DNA from: Bacteroidaceae bacterium
GTDB taxonomy: Bacteria > Bacteroidota > Bacteroidia > Bacteroidales > Bacteroidaceae
DNA length: 64,000 nt
Reading direction: 5' to 3'
Assembly (NCBI GenBank): GCA_017646665.1
Contig: JAGCMB010000021.1
Coordinates: forward strand, 1-64,000
Within the stretch, counting starts at the first letter, position 1; each line of letters opens with the position of its first letter. Made by a program: the position numbers and the translations under genes. Below, in pieces: positions 36,293-45,742 of this stretch. The notes beneath the pieces were generated by a model. It had not been told where the DNA came from. It was given only the letters and a program-made list of their open reading frames with translations, and made no database searches.

Positions 36293-36324
36293 ACAAATCC
36301 CCAAAATTGATTTTGGGGATTTGT
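36293..36324. terminator. Bidirectional terminator
   Basis: Arms 36293-36306 and 36311-36324 pair perfectly (14 bp, loop TTGA), followed by T residues on the plus strand. It serves the DUF4421 gene and possibly the convergent barrel gene that ends at 36343. Confidence 0.85.
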
Positions 36325-36342
36325 TTTTCTATATAAAGACTA

Positions 36343-37872
36343 TCAGAAGCGCATACCGACTGTTGCAATAAGCGAATGTTTTGTACTATTCACCGATGCA
36401 CCGGGATTAAGGTATTCAAAGTCGCAGAAAGGATAGAACTCCGACTGTTGCATTTCCAGTTTATATGCGATATCACAGTAGAATATCTGACTACGGTAAC
36501 CACATCCCAACGTCACGATGTTTTTACCAAAATGGTTCATATAATCGGTTGATGTTTCTGCAACAGTACCATTATATAACGCCGAGTTATACAAATATTT
36601 GTATGCATCTTTATTGAAAGGAGCCGAGATATAATTGTATCCGGCACGCAAAGCATAACCCTTGACATTAAGTTCGGCACCTACACGCACTATGTGCTGG
36701 GCTTTCAAATTATACTTTATCTCTTCATTCTGGCCTTTGTATACCTGGCCACGGTCGGTAAATTCTGTTTGAGAATAATCGGCAAATTCATATTCAGCAT
36801 TGAATGCCAGGAACGAACCGACTGTATATGCCATTGAAGCATTTACGCGCCAAGGTGTATTGAAATTGCTACTAACAGACAGCACATCTCTATAAATATC
36901 GTGGTCGGTTGTTGCCACGTGCATTCCATAAGGGCCTGTCATTGCAGCAGAGCTATATTCGTTCAAGCTATACCAGGTTGGTGTGTGAACAGAAACACCG
37001 ACTTTGAACGGCAAATATTTGAACGGACGGAAAATTGCACCTAATTTAATATCAAATCCACTACCCTTCAAGTATTTATTATTCTCAAGGACATAGATAT
37101 CGCCATACTCATCAATCTCCCTATATTCAGTATAACGGTTATAGTCAACCACAGATGCTCCGATTGTCATACCCAGATATATACGGTCGCTGATATTAGC
37201 AGAAACGTTGAAATCTACAGAGTGTACGCCACCTTGGGTTTCTTCATAAAAGGCGTGCTCATCGGGAGTCCATACAAGAAGAGAGTCTGGGGTTGAAATA
37301 AAGTTACCGTATTCGTCGTACATTTCAGCACCGGCAGCAAGCATAGGAAGCCAACTACGCACAAACTGTTCATACATCTGTCCATTGACTTTGGTGTAGT
37401 CAAATTCATAATCTTTATAGAGTGCGTCAATAACATCCTGCTGTGACCAGCCATCGGATGCTCCGGCCATTTCAAAGACACCCGAAAGGTTGTTCTTCAG
37501 GCGATATCCTAGACCGAAGTTCAGATATTTCAGTTTTTCACCATCGCGGTTCAATGATATTACGATAGATGAATTACCTACATAAGCGTTGGTTTTACCA
37601 CTTTTCAACACAGTTCCAAAATAGTTTGCCTCGTTGTTCTTTATATCCAAGCCGGCAGTAAACGAAAAGTCATTGCTACGGAACATTGCAATACCGGCAG
37701 GATTGGTGCCCATTGTTGTAAGGTCGGCACCCAAAGCACTCATTGAGCCACCCATACCCACATAACGAGCTGTACCTGTAAGTTCATTTTCAAGGAACGA
37801 TGCCACGTTGTACATATTTTGGGCATTAAGTCCAATAGGCAACAAAGAAAGAATATATAACAAGCGTTTCAT
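36343..37872 (-). CDS. OmpP1/FadL/TodX-family outer-membrane protein
   Basis: 509 residues from the ATG at 37872; the upstream in-frame codons (to 37902) are not part of the signal peptide. Signal peptide MKRLLYILSLLPIG, ending near LNAQ. The N-terminus after it has the FadL-like pattern ARYVGMGGSMSALGADLTTMGTNPAGI, in which NPAG is the family mark. The rest is barrel strands ending in IATVGMRF with a terminal Phe. FadL-type channels take up hydrophobic compounds; the ligand here is unknown. Same strand as the repeat-containing secreted protein (51-base gap), perhaps one unit. Confidence 0.88.
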   Translation of the reverse strand: MKRLLYILSLLPIGLNAQNMYNVASFLENELTGTARYVGMGGSMSALGADLTTMGTNPAGIAMFRSNDFSFTAGLDIKNNEANYFGTVLKSGKTNAYVGNSSIVISLNRDGEKLKYLNFGLGYRLKNNLSGVFEMAGASDGWSQQDVIDALYKDYEFDYTKVNGQMYEQFVRSWLPMLAAGAEMYDEYGNFISTPDSLLVWTPDEHAFYEETQGGVHSVDFNVSANISDRIYLGMTIGASVVDYNRYTEYREIDEYGDIYVLENNKYLKGSGFDIKLGAIFRPFKYLPFKVGVSVHTPTWYSLNEYSSAAMTGPYGMHVATTDHDIYRDVLSVSSNFNTPWRVNASMAYTVGSFLAFNAEYEFADYSQTEFTDRGQVYKGQNEEIKYNLKAQHIVRVGAELNVKGYALRAGYNYISAPFNKDAYKYLYNSALYNGTVAETSTDYMNHFGKNIVTLGCGYRSQIFYCDIAYKLEMQQSEFYPFCDFEYLNPGASVNSTKHSLIATVGMRF

Positions 37873-37923
37873 AGTCGTAATTTTTATTTGTATGTGTGTC
37901 AATCTTTGGTCATTCTCCGGATT

Positions 37924-39192
37924 TTATCTGCGTGAGCCTGCGCTACGTACTGCGCCACGGCTACCGCCACCACCGCCACTACTTACCGAGCTGCTGCCAG
38001 AGCTATAGCTTCTTGAGCTGCTGCTTGAACTCGACCTGACACTTGAGCCGCTATAGTTGCCTGAACGGGAATTGCTGGTGCTGCTTGGACGGTTGTAACC
38101 ACCAGATGACCTGCCAGAGCCACCATTTGAAACAGACGCACGTTTTGCATTGCTACTATTTACAGAAGTACGCGACGAATGTTGACGACTTGCTGTCCCC
38201 GTAGAATTCCCTGACGTATTCTTTTGATTTACACTTGTACGCACACGTTGTTCGCGGCGAGGATTGCTATTATTACCGGCTGTACGCACGCGTTGTTCAC
38301 GACGTGTATTATTGTTGTCACCGGTTATACGCACGCGTTGTTCACGGCGTGGATTACTGTTACCGGATATTGTACGTGTCGGCTGTTCGCGGCGTGGGTT
38401 GTTTTTACCGGCAACAGTACGTGGCTGTTGCTCGCGGCGTGGGTTGTTTTTACCGGCCACAGTGCGTGCCTGTTGCTCGCGACGAGGATTACTGTTACCG
38501 GCTACAGCACGTGTATGATGCTCGCGACGAGGATTGGTGTTGCTGGTAGCAATTCGTGAATGTTCATTCCTTTTATGTGTTGTAACGCCACGATTTGTTT
38601 CAAATATGGTGCTGCTTGGAACATCATATTTGTGATATGGAGGACGAAATGATGGTGGTGGAACATGGTGGCTCCAGTGTGGATAATGCATATAATAATC
38701 ATTATAGCACCACCAATTGTGATGAGGATTATACCAATTATAATATGTGTTCCAATTCCATCTATTTATCCAGGAATATTGTCCCGGCCAATAGTAATAT
38801 GGGTTATTATATGTTGGATATATGTAAACTGCATAGCCGTCATCATACACTAACCAATCGTTTATACCACAATCATACTTCAAGTCCCAATAAAGGCTAC
38901 TTGAAAGTAATCTGCGAGGCGACTGGAAACGTACAATACGGGATGAATAGGTATAATCATCCACCACGTCATAGAGGTCGTTGGTAAAATAATAACTCTC
39001 TCCGTCGGCAATGCTATCGACATTATAGGCATTCTCAACAACAAGATTCTCATCGTCGGCAAAATAGACCTCCTCGGCACTCTTTACAACAAGCACCTTT
39101 TTTTCTTTCTTTGGCACATAATACATATCATCGACCTGTGCCCAAGAGAAAAATGGAGAAATCACCAGTAATAACAAAACAAACTTTTTCAT
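37924..39192 (-). CDS. Secreted basic protein with tandem 15-residue repeats
   Basis: 422 residues. Signal peptide MKKFVLLLLVISPFFSWAQ. Residues ~20-115 are acidic and globular-looking; ~115-185 are extremely rich in Tyr/Trp/Asn/His; ~211-318 hold about seven copies of a 15-residue unit of form TRxxxGNxNPRREQx; ~320-422 are low-complexity Ser/Gly/Arg. The mature protein therefore goes from acidic to strongly basic. No enzyme motif seen. It might bind polyanions such as LPS or DNA (inference). A -7 box at 39225-39232 lies upstream, and the FadL-like gene follows. Confidence 0.82.
   Translation of the reverse strand: MKKFVLLLLVISPFFSWAQVDDMYYVPKKEKKVLVVKSAEEVYFADDENLVVENAYNVDSIADGESYYFTNDLYDVVDDYTYSSRIVRFQSPRRLLSSSLYWDLKYDCGINDWLVYDDGYAVYIYPTYNNPYYYWPGQYSWINRWNWNTYYNWYNPHHNWWCYNDYYMHYPHWSHHVPPPSFRPPYHKYDVPSSTIFETNRGVTTHKRNEHSRIATSNTNPRREHHTRAVAGNSNPRREQQARTVAGKNNPRREQQPRTVAGKNNPRREQPTRTISGNSNPRREQRVRITGDNNNTRREQRVRTAGNNSNPRREQRVRTSVNQKNTSGNSTGTASRQHSSRTSVNSSNAKRASVSNGGSGRSSGGYNRPSSTSNSRSGNYSGSSVRSSSSSSSRSYSSGSSSVSSGGGGGSRGAVRSAGSRR
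38239..38562 (-). repeat. 45-bp in-frame tandem repeats
   Basis: About seven units of 45 bp encode TRxxxGNxNPRREQx. The core NPRREQ is conserved at protein level, while DNA units differ in several positions and the outermost ones are more diverged. The array is in frame throughout, so copy-number change would keep the reading frame. Confidence 0.85.
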
Positions 39193-39224
39193 AGCCGTAT
39201 TTATTTAATTCAACTTCTCTGGTA

Positions 39225-39232
39225 CAAAAGTA
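39225..39232 (-). promoter_or_regulatory. Possible -7 element for the repeat-protein gene
   Basis: Minus-strand TACTTTTG, full match to TAnnTTTG, 33 bases upstream of the ATG. The upstream 19-21-base position lies in the ilv terminator and has no TTG. Confidence 0.45.
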
Positions 39233-39238
39233 ATGACA

Positions 39239-39301
39239 CAAAAAATGTTTAAATAGGGAAAAATCCTACAAAAGAGGAGGATTTTCCCTATTTAAACATT
39301 C
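39239..39301 (-). terminator. Terminator of the ilv operon
   Basis: Arms 39245-39268 and 39279-39301 pair over 23 bp with a single bulged A. On the minus strand the hairpin is followed by six T (39241-39246). It lies 43 bases past the ilvN stop, so the operon ends here without ilvC. Confidence 0.88.
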
Positions 39302-39344
39302 TACAAAAACAGGACAAGCGCAAGACGTAGCACTTACCCGTCAT

Positions 39345-39899
39345 TTATTTGCCTGTGACTGATTTTCTTTTATAATCTTCATTGAAAAGCAGGTCGGCCT
39401 GATTGTCGTGAAGAGCACGGGGCACAGCCACACGACCGGACTTGACGAACTGCAACATACATTGCAATGACACGAATTCGTTGTATAGGTTCACTACGGT
39501 ATCGGTTGAGCCTGTCATCTCGACAACGGTGTAGTTAGCATTGACCTCTATGATACGTGCATTGCTGTGACGGATTATACGTGAAATCTCACTATTCTCG
39601 AGAATTTTAGCAGTAGACAACTTGTACAAAGCTACCTCCTGGAAGAAAATCTCCTTGTCGGTGTAGTAGTCGGCCTTCAAGACATCGACCTTCTTCTCAA
39701 TACGTTTTGTCACCTTGTTCACGGAATCCTCCTCGCCCCACAACGATATTGTATAACGGTGTACACCCTCGATAGATGATGACGATGCTGTAATGGTATC
39801 AATGTTCATCATTCTGCGGGTGAACTCGGCTGTCACCTGGTTAAGCATACCGGCAATATTCTCGGTATATATGATTATTGTAAATAGTTTCTTCTCCAT
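39345..39899 (-). CDS. ilvN: Acetolactate synthase small (regulatory) subunit
   Basis: 184 residues from the ATG at 39899; the frame is open to 39914, which would overlap ilvB, but family members start at this Met (MEKKLFTIIIYTENIAGML). An ACT domain at about 3-75 (ENIAGMLNQVTAEFTRR, IDTITASSSS) is followed by the typical C-terminal ALS_ss region ending in a short charged tail. It binds valine and controls the catalytic subunit IlvB. It is 7 bases after ilvB. Confidence 0.95.
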   Translation of the reverse strand: MEKKLFTIIIYTENIAGMLNQVTAEFTRRMMNIDTITASSSSIEGVHRYTISLWGEEDSVNKVTKRIEKKVDVLKADYYTDKEIFFQEVALYKLSTAKILENSEISRIIRHSNARIIEVNANYTVVEMTGSTDTVVNLYNEFVSLQCMLQFVKSGRVAVPRALHDNQADLLFNEDYKRKSVTGK

Positions 39900-39906
39900 A
39901 ACATTG

Positions 39907-41601
39907 TTATTCAAATCTCATATCACTGATTGTTGCACCCGGTTCTGTCATGGGCATCACGTTATCCTCTTCTTTCACTGCGACGTGCAAGAGGAATGGT
40001 CCATCGGTTGACAACATCTCCTCAATAGCAGAATCGAGTTCGCTACGCTCTATCACCAAACGTGAAGGGATACCATAGCCTTGAGCAATTAGCGAGTATT
40101 CGGGGTTGAGCATCGGTGTCCACGAATAGCGATGGTTGAAGAACAGTTCCTGCCACTGGCGCACGTTGCCTAAATAGTTATTGTTGAGCAGAATCATCTT
40201 CACAGCCACGCCCTGTTCCATTATTGTTCCCAGCTCCTGGATATTCATCTGGAAACCGCCGTCGCCTGTAAAAAGACATACTGTACGCTCGGGCACTGCC
40301 ATCTTTGCACCAATTGCCGCCGGCAAACCATAACCCATTGTACCAAGACCGCCCGATGTCAATATGCTATGTGGCTGGGTGAACTTGAAGTAACGACTCG
40401 ACATCATCTGGTTCTGACCGACATCGGTAACCAGAATTGCTCTATTAGCAGTCGCCTCACTTACCTTGCGGGCAACCTCGCCCATCAACAATGGTCCCTC
40501 GGTCGGGTTCAGGGCCTTATCAATAACCTTGTCGTACTCTATCGCATTGTACTCGGCAAAACTTTTCACCCAATCGACATATTCTTTTGGTTGCACAAGG
40601 GTTGTAAGCCCAGCAAGTATCTCTTTGCAGTCGCCGACAATAGGAATATCAACTTTTACATTCTTATTTATTTCGGCGTGGTCGATATCTATATGTATTA
40701 CCTTTGCTTGCTTGGCGTATGTGCTGAGTTTACCCGTCACACGGTCACTGAAACGCATACCGACAGCAATGAGCAAATCACATTTGTTGGTGTTCACATT
40801 AGGGCCATAGTTACCGTGCATACCCAACATTCCAACACACAACGGGTGGTCGGTGGGGAAAGCAGAGAGCCCCATCAATGTACGTGCAACAGGAATACCG
40901 CTCTTTTCTACAAAAGCCTTCAGTTCCTCGTGTGCTTCACCAAGCTCTATACCCTGACCTACGAGCATAAATGGACGCTCAGCCTCATTAATCAGGCGTG
41001 CAGCCTCGGCCATTGCACTGCTTGAAGGCGTGGGATAAGGAATATAGCTGCGTACAGAGTCCACGGTTGCCGGCTTATAATCCACCATTGACACCTGGGC
41101 ATCCTTTGTAAAGTCGAGCACCACAGGACCAGGACGGCCTGTACCTGCAATATAAAAAGCACGGGCTACAGCCCAGGCTACGTCTTCGGGGCGACGTACC
41201 TGATAACTCCACTTTGTAATAGGCTGTGTTATACCAACAAAGTCAATCTCCTGAAAAGCATCCGTACCAAGCACCGACGAACTCACCTGACCGGCAATTA
41301 CAACCACGGGGGTGCTGTCGAGCATTGCATCACTGATACCTGTCAATGTATTTGTTGCACCAGGGCCACTTGTCACAATGCAGACACCGACCCTGCCCGA
41401 ACTGCGGGCATAACCTTGAGCCGCGTGCACAGCACCCTGCTCGTGACGGACAAGCACGTTGCGGAAATCGGTACGATGGTCATACAGAGCATCGAACACC
41501 GGCATAATTGAACCTCCGGGGTAACCGAAGATTGTGTCGACACCCTCATTTATAAGTGAGCGCAAAAGAGCCTCACTACCTGTTATCATATCTTTGTTCA
41601 T
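39907..41601 (-). CDS. ilvB: Acetolactate synthase large (catalytic) subunit
   Basis: Condenses pyruvate with pyruvate or 2-oxobutyrate using ThDP, the first common step to valine, leucine and isoleucine. 564 residues. The N-terminal Pyr domain has YPGGSIMP and the catalytic-Glu motif RHEQGAVHAAQGYAR; the C-terminal PP domain has GDGGFQMN...NNNYLGNVRQW for Mg-ThDP. Full length. Middle gene of ilvD-ilvB-ilvN (6 bases after ilvD). Confidence 0.97.
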   Translation of the reverse strand: MNKDMITGSEALLRSLINEGVDTIFGYPGGSIMPVFDALYDHRTDFRNVLVRHEQGAVHAAQGYARSSGRVGVCIVTSGPGATNTLTGISDAMLDSTPVVVIAGQVSSSVLGTDAFQEIDFVGITQPITKWSYQVRRPEDVAWAVARAFYIAGTGRPGPVVLDFTKDAQVSMVDYKPATVDSVRSYIPYPTPSSSAMAEAARLINEAERPFMLVGQGIELGEAHEELKAFVEKSGIPVARTLMGLSAFPTDHPLCVGMLGMHGNYGPNVNTNKCDLLIAVGMRFSDRVTGKLSTYAKQAKVIHIDIDHAEINKNVKVDIPIVGDCKEILAGLTTLVQPKEYVDWVKSFAEYNAIEYDKVIDKALNPTEGPLLMGEVARKVSEATANRAILVTDVGQNQMMSSRYFKFTQPHSILTSGGLGTMGYGLPAAIGAKMAVPERTVCLFTGDGGFQMNIQELGTIMEQGVAVKMILLNNNYLGNVRQWQELFFNHRYSWTPMLNPEYSLIAQGYGIPSRLVIERSELDSAIEEMLSTDGPFLLHVAVKEEDNVMPMTEPGATISDMRFE

Positions 41602-41607
41602 AAATTA

Positions 41608-43410
41608 TTATTCAATTATTCTTATTCCGCCTTTATCGGCCGAGCTCACCATTGAAGCGTAAGCCTTAAGACTCTTTGAAATCACACGGTCGCGTGTCAA
41701 CGGGAACATCGTGCGGGCAGCAAGTTCCTCATCGGTGAGCCTTACATTAATAGTACGCGCAGGAATGTCGATGTCAATGATATCGCCATCGCGCAACTTG
41801 CCTATATTGCCACCGGCAGCAGCCTCGGGCGAAATGTGACCGATACTCAAGCCAGAAGTTCCACCACTAAAACGGCCATCTGTAATGAGCGCACACTCCT
41901 TTCCCAAATGACGCGATTTGATATATGAAGTCGGATAGAGCATCTCCTGCATACCCGGACCACCCTTGGGGCCTTCGTATACAATAACAACCACATCGCC
42001 GGCCTCAACTGCACCACCAAGGATTCCCTCGACTGCAGCCTCCTGTGAATCGAACACCTTAGCCTTACCGCTGAACTTCCATATACTCTCATCTACACCG
42101 GCAGTCTTTACTACACAGCCATTGGCTGCAATATTTCCAAAAAGAATAGCAAGGCCGCCATCGCGGGTATATGCATTCTCGAGTGAGCGGATGCAGCCAT
42201 TTTCCCTGTCTGTATCAAGTGTATCATAAGTACAGTTCTGCGCACCCATAGTATTACAGAAAACATTTGCAGGAGCAGTACTGTATATGCGTTGCGCCTC
42301 GCTGTCAATGCCATTGCCCGTTATGCAATACTTATCAATATCCTCACCGAGCGTTGCGCCATTTACACGCATGGCAGTAGTGTCGAGCAGACCTCCCTTT
42401 GCCAATTCGCCAAGAATACCTATTATTCCACCGGCACGTCCGCAATCCTGCATTGAGAATTTAGTGCTGTTAGGTGCCAGTTTACACAGACAAGGAACAC
42501 GGCGGCTCAAAGCATCAATGTCGTTCATTGTAAAATCGACACCAGCCTCGCCGGCTACGGCCAAAAGGTGAAGGATTGTATTTGTTGAGCCACCCATTGC
42601 AATATCCAGCGTCATTGCATTGATGAAGGCTGCACGTGATGCAATGCTACGTGGAAGGACACTCTCGTCACCCTCGCCATAATATTTCATTGCGTTGGTC
42701 ACAATCTGCTTTGCCGCATCCTTCAGCAACTGTACACGGTTAGCGTGTGTTGCAAGAATTGTTCCGTTGCCGGGCAATGAAAGACCAATAGCCTCTGTGA
42801 GCGAGTTCATTGAGTTTGCAGTGAACATTCCCGAACAGCTGCCACAACCCGGACAAGAGCGTTTTTCAATCTCGGCAAGTTCATCGTCGGCAACAGTGTT
42901 GTCCGCAGCCTTGACCATTGCTATTACAAGGTCGAGATTCTCATTTTTCCAAGTACCCTTTTCCATTGGACCGCCGGATACAAAGATTGTAGGAATATTG
43001 AGACGCATGGCCGCCATAAGCATTCCCGGAGTAATCTTGTCACAGTTTGAAATGCACACCAACGCATCGACCTTGTGGGCATTACACATATACTCCACAC
43101 TGTCGGCGATAATATCGCGCGATGGCAACGAATAGAGCATACCATCGTGTCCCATAGCAATACCATCGTCAATGGCTATTGTATTGAACTCAGCTGCATA
43201 GCAACCAAGTTTTTCAATCTCGGCCTTGACAATCTGTCCGGCCTCGTGCAGATGGGTGTGGCCGGGAACAAGTTGTGTAAAGGAGTTCGCTATGGCAATG
43301 ATTGGTTTACCGAACATTTCGCGTTTCATACCATTGGCAATCCATAGTGCACGGGCACCGGCCATGCGACGGCCTTCGGTACATTGAGCGCTTCTTAATT
43401 TTATTTTCAT
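41608..43410 (-). CDS. ilvD: Dihydroxy-acid dehydratase
   Basis: Dehydrates dihydroxy-acids to 2-keto acids in branched-chain amino-acid synthesis, using an Fe-S cluster. 600 residues from the ATG at 43410, which gives the family N-terminus [20 protein letters not shown]. Cluster cysteines are seen in CDKITPGM and [17 protein letters not shown]. The frame remains open upstream to an ATG at 43509, giving an N-terminal extension ([14 protein letters not shown]...) that is unlikely to belong to the enzyme but may matter for regulation. First gene of the ilv unit. Confidence 0.95.
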   Translation of the reverse strand: MKIKLRSAQCTEGRRMAGARALWIANGMKREMFGKPIIAIANSFTQLVPGHTHLHEAGQIVKAEIEKLGCYAAEFNTIAIDDGIAMGHDGMLYSLPSRDIIADSVEYMCNAHKVDALVCISNCDKITPGMLMAAMRLNIPTIFVSGGPMEKGTWKNENLDLVIAMVKAADNTVADDELAEIEKRSCPGCGSCSGMFTANSMNSLTEAIGLSLPGNGTILATHANRVQLLKDAAKQIVTNAMKYYGEGDESVLPRSIASRAAFINAMTLDIAMGGSTNTILHLLAVAGEAGVDFTMNDIDALSRRVPCLCKLAPNSTKFSMQDCGRAGGIIGILGELAKGGLLDTTAMRVNGATLGEDIDKYCITGNGIDSEAQRIYSTAPANVFCNTMGAQNCTYDTLDTDRENGCIRSLENAYTRDGGLAILFGNIAANGCVVKTAGVDESIWKFSGKAKVFDSQEAAVEGILGGAVEAGDVVVIVYEGPKGGPGMQEMLYPTSYIKSRHLGKECALITDGRFSGGTSGLSIGHISPEAAAGGNIGKLRDGDIIDIDIPARTINVRLTDEELAARTMFPLTRDRVISKSLKAYASMVSSADKGGIRIIE

Positions 43411-43428
43411 ATTACAGAATTTTATAAC

Positions 43429-43458
43429 AAAAACACCCTTCTCGGGATAGGAGAAAGG
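43429..43458 (-). promoter_or_regulatory. Possible transcription attenuator in the ilvD leader
   Basis: On the minus strand, 43451-43458 pairs with 43436-43443 (8 bp including one G-U, 7-base loop), and the hairpin is followed by TGTTTTTGTT. This intrinsic-terminator shape lies only ~25 bases before the ilvD ATG, within the predicted transcript. Upstream pairing options (TTCGG near 43500 with CCGAA near 43470) could compete. Confidence 0.45.
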
Positions 43459-43522
43459 AGCGTTTCGGAAGTCACAGAGTGTCTTGTCCCCAACGACAAC
43501 CGAACACATTCAAAACCGTCTG

Positions 43523-43554
43523 CAAAATTAGTCTATTTTTTCAGTTTATACAAA
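43523..43554 (-). promoter_or_regulatory. Promoter of the ilvDBN operon
   Basis: Minus-strand TTTG (43551-43554), 20 bases, TAATTTTG (43523-43530): full consensus. The start is near 43516, leaving a leader of ~105 nt that contains the attenuator-like hairpin and the Val-rich open frame. Confidence 0.75.
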
Positions 43555-43596
43555 AACAAGAATGAAAATATTTCACATTTCAGTATATTGACAAGA

Positions 43597-44619
43597 CTAT
43601 CTCAGACCTCTGTTTTTTATTACTACATAAATGATTACGGGCGCACCGACAAGGGGAGTTATTGCGCCCAAAGGCAAAAGGCCGTTCTCGCCCGGCAATT
43701 GACACGCCAGATTACACAAAAGAGCCACCGCACCACCAAGCATTATGGTTGACGGAATCAAGTGACGATGATTGTTACTGCGAAGCAACATACGTGCCAC
43801 ATGCGGCACAGCAAGACCAATAAATGCCACAGGACCGCAGAATGCAGTTACAACAGCTGTCAAAAGGCCGGTAACACACAAAGCCACAACACGCACCGCC
43901 TTCACATTCACTCCAAGATTCACAGCGTAGGCATCACCAAGCAACAGGGCATTGAGTGGCTTGGCCATAACGAGCGACGCCATCAACAGCAACAGCGCCA
44001 CAGTCGCAAAAAAGGGTATTTGTTGCATTGTAACGCCACCAAAAGAGCCCATACCCCAAACCATATATGAATGTACACCCTCGGCTGTCGAGAAGTAGTT
44101 TAGCAATGTTATTGCCGATGACGTCATATAACCTACTGCAACACCGGCAATCAACAAAAACACATTGTTACGCAGGAACGTTGCAAGCAACAATATTATC
44201 ATTATCACAAATATTGCCCCAACAAAAGCGCCACCAAGCATTGCAAAACAGCCACCCAGACCAAAGGCCGACACTCCACCTGCAAACAGCATCACAAGTG
44301 CCACACCAAGCCCGGCTCCACTGTTCACACCAAGAACCTCGGGACCTGCAAGCGGATTACGGAAAAGTGTCTGCAACAGCAAACCGGCAACAGATATCGA
44401 AGCTCCAGCCAACAAAGCCGTCAGAGCCTGTGGCAAACGTGTCTCAAGCACCACAACACGCCACACATCGCGTCCACACTCTCCACCGGTCAATATAGAC
44501 AACACCTCGCCATAAGGAATGTCAAGACTACCAAAAAGCAGATTGGCGGCAAACAGCAACAACAGTGCCAGTGCAGCCGACACATAGGCCAGTATTCTTT
44601 TGTCAACGCAGTTTCTCAT
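43597..44619 (-). CDS. FecCD/BtuC-family ABC transporter permease
   Basis: 340 residues, about ten hydrophobic helices, with the family's ETRLPQALTALLAGASISVAG start and PLAGPEVLGVNSGAGLG cytoplasmic-loop motif. It imports iron-siderophore, haem or cobalamin across the inner membrane with a periplasmic binding protein and an ATPase. It overlaps the upstream binding-protein gene by 17 bases. No ATPase gene follows (next is ilvD), so the transporter depends on an ATPase encoded elsewhere. Confidence 0.93.
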   Translation of the reverse strand: MRNCVDKRILAYVSAALALLLLFAANLLFGSLDIPYGEVLSILTGGECGRDVWRVVVLETRLPQALTALLAGASISVAGLLLQTLFRNPLAGPEVLGVNSGAGLGVALVMLFAGGVSAFGLGGCFAMLGGAFVGAIFVIMIILLLATFLRNNVFLLIAGVAVGYMTSSAITLLNYFSTAEGVHSYMVWGMGSFGGVTMQQIPFFATVALLLLMASLVMAKPLNALLLGDAYAVNLGVNVKAVRVVALCVTGLLTAVVTAFCGPVAFIGLAVPHVARMLLRSNNHRHLIPSTIMLGGAVALLCNLACQLPGENGLLPLGAITPLVGAPVIIYVVIKNRGLR

Positions 44620-45742
44620 AATATTGCAACGTGTAATCGGTCAAGAGTTCCGGATATATAATAGCAACAAGTTCCTTCAACAACCTCTCGGGATGAAAGG
44701 CTGTTTCTTCAAAAATATGCCTACGCAATGTATTGCAAGCATATATATTACGTTGACTGAATGGCTTGAAATGTGAATACCCGGCAAAATCGGCGAGCAA
44801 GGATTCATACGTCCTGTCCTCGACCGAGTTGTACTTAAACAGCCACACGTCAGCATCGGCAGCCTTGTCAAGAACAACCTCGTATGAGAGTGGCACAGAG
44901 CCGCTGCCCTTATAGGCCGAGAATAGATAGTCGGCACCGGCATCGGCATACATTCGTCCCATAGTACTTTCACCACAAGGGACATACCACGCCGAACTGC
45001 TCTTGAGTTCACACATCAATTTCGGGCGACGTTCAACGGTCTTTACAGTATCGCTCAAGGATTCATACCCGTTGCAGACAGCAAAAAAGAGCGAGTCGCA
45101 TTTGGAATCGAGCCCAAACAACCGACCATAGAAGCGCATCCACTCGGCACAGCCAAGCGGAGAGGACTCCATGTAATCGGCACAAAGCACAAGAGGGAAA
45201 CCTAAATTCTCGAGTTTGCCAAAACCGCCGTTTTCATAAGGAAGGACAAACACCGCAGAGGGAGAAACCTGCATTACAGCCTCGGCATCTATATTCAGCG
45301 AACTACCGCAGTTGACGACTGTCCCGGTTGCAATTCCGCTCTCTATTGCATCGCAATAGATATATTGAGCATCGCAGACGCCTTTTACTGTTTTTGCCAC
45401 CCCAAGCTCGCTCAACAACCCGGCGTGCACTCCCGAAAAAAGTATCACACTGTCAAGTGGGGTACGCAAGAGTATACCATCGGGCATATTTTCGGGCAAT
45501 TCGACTGCCGATGGCACAAGTAGATAGCGTTGCATTATCCTATCCCCCCAAGGGTCGGCAATATCAACAACCGTATATCCATCGCACTCCACGATAGAGA
45601 GCAACGAAGAGTGCTGCATCGGCACAACATTCCCATCCACCGAAGGGTATCTCTCTCCTGCGCCTTCACACGACAGGACAAAGACGATAAAAGATAGACA
45701 AAAGAATGCTTTTTTGATAAAAGGAATCATCTCAGATTTCAT
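44603..45742 (-). CDS. ABC-transporter periplasmic binding lipoprotein (BtuF/FepB type)
   Basis: 379 residues from the ATG at 45742; a nearby ATG at 45730 is also possible and gives a tighter signal peptide (MIPFIKKAFFCLSFIVFVLSC would then end at Cys21). Type II signal peptide with lipobox VLSC. The two-lobe periplasmic-binding fold of metal-chelate transporters is suggested by PLDSVILFSGVHAGLLSELG, VVNCGSSLNIDAEAVMQVSP and ADYMESSPLG. Ligand is probably a metal chelate or cobalamin; not decided by sequence. It overlaps the DAHP synthase gene upstream and the permease downstream. Confidence 0.88.
   Translation of the reverse strand: MKSEMIPFIKKAFFCLSFIVFVLSCEGAGERYPSVDGNVVPMQHSSLLSIVECDGYTVVDIADPWGDRIMQRYLLVPSAVELPENMPDGILLRTPLDSVILFSGVHAGLLSELGVAKTVKGVCDAQYIYCDAIESGIATGTVVNCGSSLNIDAEAVMQVSPSAVFVLPYENGGFGKLENLGFPLVLCADYMESSPLGCAEWMRFYGRLFGLDSKCDSLFFAVCNGYESLSDTVKTVERRPKLMCELKSSSAWYVPCGESTMGRMYADAGADYLFSAYKGSGSVPLSYEVVLDKAADADVWLFKYNSVEDRTYESLLADFAGYSHFKPFSQRNIYACNTLRRHIFEETAFHPERLLKELVAIIYPELLTDYTLQYYEKLR

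Noticed and set aside
38224..38559. Three plus-strand ORFs with periodic repeats
   Set aside because: They are antisense shadows of the 45-bp tandem repeat in the secreted basic protein.
43411..43509. N-terminal extension of IlvD to the ATG at 43509
   Set aside because: Family members begin at MKIKLRS (43410); the extension overlaps promoter-proximal leader and the terminator-like hairpin. Kept only as a regulatory candidate.
43411..43530. T-box riboswitch upstream of ilvD
   Set aside because: The T-box antiterminator core sequence is not present and the leader is too short.
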